Notes under the pieces: generated by a model
Told to the model about the DNA's origin: nothing
Seen by the model: only the letters and a program-made list of their open reading frames with translations
Database searches by the model: none
Shown: piece after piece, positions 59,573-64,000 of the stretch
How the letters are laid out: each line of letters starts with the position of its first letter
Numbering within the stretch: position 1 is the first letter of the stretch
Made by a program: the position numbers and the translations under genes
Source of the DNA: Euborellia annulipes
Taxonomy: Eukaryota > Arthropoda > Insecta > Dermaptera > Anisolabididae
NCBI GenBank assembly: GCA_023213315.1
Contig: JAKCPI010006084.1
Coordinates: 16,664 to 80,663, forward strand
DNA: 64,000 bases
Direction: 5' to 3'

Positions 59573-62448
59573 CAAAATCCTCATTGAAGACTATGAGGTT
59601 TAAATATGAATTACCGATTGATTTGAAATCCTAACCATAACCTCGAAATTCTCATGTAACGGAAAGTTGTAGCTGGAACTTTGAAAAAAGTTATAGTCAG
59701 TAGAGTGGGGGTAAATTGTATGGGGATTACATCATTTGAGGTTTTTGAGGTTCAAACCCGTGTAGAATAATTTCTATATGGTTTGAAGTTTTTGAGGGTC
59801 AATTGTAGATTCTGCAGTCCTGGTTTAAACCTCATAGTTGTAAAACCGTCCGTAAGTAGGATTTTGAGGTACAAACTGGGATTACTTTCTATGTTTAATC
59901 AAACCTCCAAAAAATTAAACTGACCTTCGAAAACCCCACTGAAGATTGTGAGGTTTAAATATGAATTTATGTTTTTGACTCGGGAAGTTTAATATTTTAT
60001 ATTTGGAATTATCATTTAAGGTCTTTTTCGGCATCTTTAGCCATTTATATTAGACCCCTATTTAGTCAAACAAATATGGAATTTAGAAATTAGTGCATAT
60101 TTTGTATTCTTCTATATTCGCAATTAAGGGTTATATTGAAAAAAAAGTTTGCAAAATATCATAAATATTTTTTTTTTCCTTTTATTCTTTAAAGGCAATT
60201 CCTCTTTGTTATTTTTTCTCTTCCGTTTTCCCGTTGCCCATTTGAAGTCAGACACCTTCGTCATAAAACTCGAAATAGAGATCCTTTGCTGTTAGCGCAT
60301 ATTTAAATGTTTAATAAAAAAATGGAGTTTTTACAAAAGTGCCAATAAATAAAATAAAGGTGTCATGTATGGGAAGTAAAATTCAATTTGGGATTTTCCC
60401 AACATTTTTTTATTGGTAGACCTACTTGAAAAAATTTTCCTCTTTTATTTTCTTTTATAAAATGAACTTTAAGGGCCGAATGCATCAGATAGAGTCAGTT
60501 AGTTGACCTATAGTTAGTTTACAAGGCAGATTCCCTCTTCCAGGTAACAAACCCTCTTCATTGTTAAAGATTTTGTGAAGCTAGCAATTTAATAAAGACA
60601 TACATCTTATCATTTTATTATTAAAAAAAGTAAATAACAAATATATCTACTTCTTTTAATAATAAAATGATTAGATGTCGTATATACTCGTATATATAAT
60701 ATATAAGATTAAAACTGAAAATGGTATTTGCATTACAAAAATAAGTCATTTAGCGAGAGGTTACCAAACTGACTCGAAGTGATGCAACTGGCCTTGGGAA
60801 ACATCCCATTGGAAGAAATAATATTGCTAATAATGCTATTCCGGACATATTCAGGTACCGTATTTAAAATACAATACAATATTAGAACACAACGGAATTC
60901 GACCAAAGTCGTAGAAATGAGCTTATTGTACGGTATATTGCCCTGCACTTTTCGGTTTCCGTAACGGTATAGAAAAGATCCAAAAATTTATTTCAGAGCA
61001 CCTTGTATTGTAACTAGACATTGCTTATTCTTCTAAAGGTCGGTTGTTTCACTTCTATTGAACTAGCTACCCATCAGGTAAGCTAGTTGACTATGACTTT
61101 CGATTTAAGCTAGTCATAAGAGCCATCGTAGTTAACTAGCTAAAGGCCCAAAGTTACTAGGGGTGAAATTAGGAACAAGTCGTGTTTATTTATTTTTTTC
61201 TGGAAATTTTAAATTTTTGTTAATTAATTATTTTAATTTTTTAATATTTGTTTTAATTAATTAAACAGAAGCGGCCACGAAACAAAATTACTATGAATGA
61301 TCATCCGGAGACGTTTCGGGTGTAATTCTGTAATTCCATCCACAGTTCTTTAATCGTCAGATATGATACTCATATTAATAGAGTTAATAAATGCCTCCGA
61401 GTTAAATGATTTTGTTTTTTTGGAGATCTCTACCCCGCTTTATTTATATATTCAAAGATCAGCACTATTGCTGATTGTATTAGATAAATTACCGATATTT
61501 AACTTCACTTTTTAATTGAATCTTGTTGTCGTTATATTCCAACAACAAATGCACTTCTTCGACTCTGCTATATTTTTAAAGATCTCTTTTTTTATGATGG
61601 AACTTGTTGGCCCAGGTACGGATTTTCTCTTAATGTGATCCTTCTTGACAAAAGATCAGAAAGTATTAACAAACATTAGTGAAAAAGAAGCATGCCCCTC
61701 TCGACCTAATCATATCAGTGCGGACAAAGTGAATTCATTCAAAACTCTGCCTATTCTTATAACACCAATTACGACAAAATATCAATATCTCTTATATATC
61801 GGCGGTAAAGAGGAAAAAACTAAATCAACAAGAAGATGATCTTAACGTAGCTATTTAGAGCCAAAAGAAGCCATTAGCGAATAGAAGAAAATGACCCACC
61901 ACAGATTACTGGGAGACATAATATATGTTCACGCCCGAAGGACTTCAATAGCAACGGTCACTCTCCCACTATCATTACAGCAGATAATAGAGAGGGCCAC
62001 ACGCCCCTACTACCTCTTGGGGGTCACAATTCCCTCTTTCAACATTAAAAGCTATTGGTATGAACAATTGAATGAACATTGCTTGTGAACGCTCTTCTTG
62101 CATTTGCTCTTGTTGTTGTTTGTTGTTGTTATGTTCCAACTTGCTTGTCTAGTTGTCTTCAGTTTGCAAAATATAGGAGCCTTTTTCTTGTCCTCTTTTT
62201 TTCGTCTTCGTTTTTATTTTTTTTCCTTTTCCTTTTTTTTTTTTTTTTTTTGAAGACACACACACCTTTTGACCCTAAATTGAGAGAAAAAAAAAATTTT
62301 CGTACTAATTAATCTCTTTAACTTTAAATTTTCAAATTACTTTTGTAGGTCTCTAGGACCAAAAGAAAAAATAAGATTTTTATACAGGCCTATTGAGAAT
62401 TAAAATTAAAGATTATTAATAATTTGAATTTTTTTAGAAGATACTGAC
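59573..62448. other. Unassigned; no gene recognised
   Basis: 59573-59990 carries repeated TTTGAGG/CCTCAAA-type motifs. 60010-60060 is a short family B-like piece (GGTCTTTTTCGGCATCTTTA). Near 61310 is a degraded hammerhead-like motif (CTGTGGA ... CCCGAAACGTC on the minus strand). 61560-62090 is less AT-rich, but its plus-strand frames lack splice context. A T run lies at 62237-62251. Confidence 0.4.
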
Positions 62449-62766
62449 CAGGGCCGTAGATAAACTTGGCGGACCCCGGGGTTACATAATATTAAGCCCC
62501 CCTCCAGCCTAAAAGTTTTTTATTAGTTTGTAAAAAGTCATTGTGGCTTTCATGACAACAATTTTTTTCACACCTTTTGACACAATTTTTGAAGCAGTTC
62601 AAGAAAATGATTTTTTTAATTTTAATTATAAGATTTGAGCTTAACTGGACCTGGCCCCTCGGGAAAAAATTTCAAGAAAATTATTTTTTTAATTATAATT
62701 TTAAGATTTGAGCTTAACGGGCCGGGGAAATAGCCCCCCTGCCCCTCCCCTCTGTCTGCGGCCCTG
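62449..62766. mobile_element. Probable hAT-like miniature element (CAGGGCCG ends)
   Basis: 318 bp from CAGGGCCGTAGATAAACTTG to CTGTCTGCGGCCCTG, with terminal repeats CAGGGCCG(T/C)AGA. The flanks ATACTGAC and ACTCTGAC agree at six of eight positions, as expected for an old 8-bp duplication. C-rich and G-rich runs sit inside both ends, and two AAGATTTGAGCTTAAC blocks lie in the interior. Confidence 0.7.
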
Positions 62767-63039
62767 ACTCTGACCTAGGTAACAGCCATCGAGATCTGTA
62801 TCGTTAAGCAACGCCAGGATGTGTTGAGTCTCGGGGTGAGACAAAGGGGTTGAAGAACCGCCGAAAGTTAACATAACATAGATGATTCCAAATTCAAAAT
62901 GACTTCGAAAATTCACTCAAAAGTGAAATAAAAAAAAAAGTTCATCAACCATGTTTCGGCTCAGTGAAAGAATTGTCAAAGAAATTTTTCAAATTTTTTT
63001 CAACGACTATCTACAATTGTTTGTTAATTTACGAAATGA
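62767..63039. other. Unassigned DNA
   Basis: No feature recognised. ATGTTTCGGC near 62950 is too short to call a hammerhead remnant. Confidence 0.35.
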
Positions 63040-63300
63040 GCTGACAGCTAAAAGATGAGTCTCTATATGTAATAAAATTCGCTAATCATTCGGCTTTATT
63101 GGAATAATGCCATTTTCAGTCAATTAAGACCTGTAAAACATACATCTTTTATGAGGTGAAAACAAGAAATATTTTCATGGTTTTCGAAATTTTCATTTTA
63201 TAAATATTGTATGTTCTTCAGGTCTTAATTGAATTGAAGATTATCCCAGAATAAAGGCGAAACGTTTCAATGACGAGAGATTTATTAAATATAGAGGCTG
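63040..63300. repeat. Decayed hammerhead palindrome
   Basis: Arms around 63070-63160 and 63195-63265 are inverted copies (AGGTCTTAATTGA / TCAATTAAGACCT, ACATACA). The left box reads CTGAAAA with GAAT, the right TTGAAGA with GAAACGTTT. Both are damaged. Confidence 0.6.
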
Positions 63301-64000
63301 CCAGCTCCATTTCTGTGTTAACAGATAAAATATCTAAAGAACTCAATCTGAAATGTTTTGGATTTGACAATATAAGAAGAAATTAATTTAAATAAGTAAA
63401 GGCATAGGCTAAGATCCCAAAGGTTTAATAAATAATGATACAGGAAAAAGGAGCAGGAGCAGCCAAAAATAAAAACCTACATGATTGGGACGTTCCGGGC
63501 GATTTTGTATTATTTTCCCATCTTCAGTCTTGTCATATAGACCTACCCTAAGGCAAGGCCAGAAGAAAAATAAATAATAATTCCAATTCTAACTTTTTTA
63601 ATCAACATTTTAGGTTGAGAAAATTTTAATAAACTTTAGCAAATGGCGCATAATCGTCTCGGGTCAGAATAGGTGCTTCTTTGTGTATATCAAGAGGCCT
63701 ACTTAATAAATATTTATGTCAAAGTTTAATTTATAATCCTTTAATTTCTTAATTAATTTTATATTTATTTGTAATAAATCAAAGGCTATATAAATATTTA
63801 TTCAAAAAAAAATTTGAAATCTTCATTCTGTCCTTTATTTTAATAAATAGTCCCAGAAAAGGTAAAAAAAAAATTAACCAATGATTTTACTCGTGAATTT
63901 GAAATTTCAAGTAAAAGATCTGTCAATTAATATGTAATTTATTTATGGAAATGATGACGTCACATGGGTGATTTATCCCTCCTCTTAAAGAAATTTTATC
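63301..64000. other. Unassigned; hammerhead remnant and CRE-like site
   Basis: 63490-63540 (minus) has CTGAAGA and CCCGGAACGTC, a one-base-damaged hammerhead with weak stem I. A TGACGTCA palindrome lies at 63955-63962. The rest is AT-rich. Confidence 0.4.

Noticed and set aside
1..64000. CRISPR arrays, prokaryotic operons, viral genome or rRNA genes
   Set aside because: No regularly spaced short direct repeats, no dense coding, no viral structural or replication motifs, and no rRNA signature sequences were seen on either strand.

Overview
The window is AT-rich, non-coding-dominated DNA from a multicellular animal, probably an invertebrate. The signs are intron-like exon islands with canonical GT/AG sites, tRNA-derived SINEs, hAT-type miniature elements with 8-bp target duplications, a decayed mariner transposase, and many Penelope-type hammerhead ribozyme repeats. 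I cannot name the species. There is no prokaryotic gene organisation, CRISPR array or operon, and almost every open frame is chance or lies inside a repeat.

Host sequence. Three short minus-strand islands have splice signals and an open frame: 52314-52371, 44469-44589 and 17461-17575. A fourth (37426-37537) fits between them by phase but carries an in-frame TGA. Together they suggest that much of the window is introns of one minus-strand gene, which I do not recognise. Three more spliced-looking segments at 31.9-32.5 kb look non-coding, and two of them are duplicates of each other. A few GC-balanced islands (8.7, 13.9, 19.1, 26.8, 29.0, 29.5, 46.2, 57.4 kb) resemble conserved non-coding DNA or undetected exons.

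Mobile DNA, in layers. (1) Family A: a repeat of about 0.65 kb bounded by two hairpins, with about 20 full or partial copies. (2) Family B: a tRNA-derived SINE with poly(A) tail, about 13 copies or fragments. (3) Inverted-repeat elements whose arms carry minimal hammerhead ribozymes. At least eight different sequence families share only the ribozyme, and seven insertions have 11-14 bp target duplications. (4) hAT-like miniature elements: four families, eight copies with exact 8-bp duplications. (5) A mariner pseudogene, an unclassified 646-bp inverted-repeat element, tRNA-like units inside inverted repeats, and families C, D, F, G and H.

The elements are deeply nested. The clearest stack is 46.7-49.2 kb, where a family A copy is split by an inverted-repeat element that itself holds a hAT element, a tRNA-like unit and a hammerhead palindrome. 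At 9.4-10.3 kb one hammerhead palindrome sits inside another.

Main result: more than a dozen near-complete hammerhead motifs in head-to-head palindromes. All share a near-zero stem III and one extra nucleotide between the CUGANGA box and stem II. The class matches published small hammerheads associated with Penelope-like retrotransposons. The palindromic dimer form, the family diversity and the consistent target duplications deserve follow-up.
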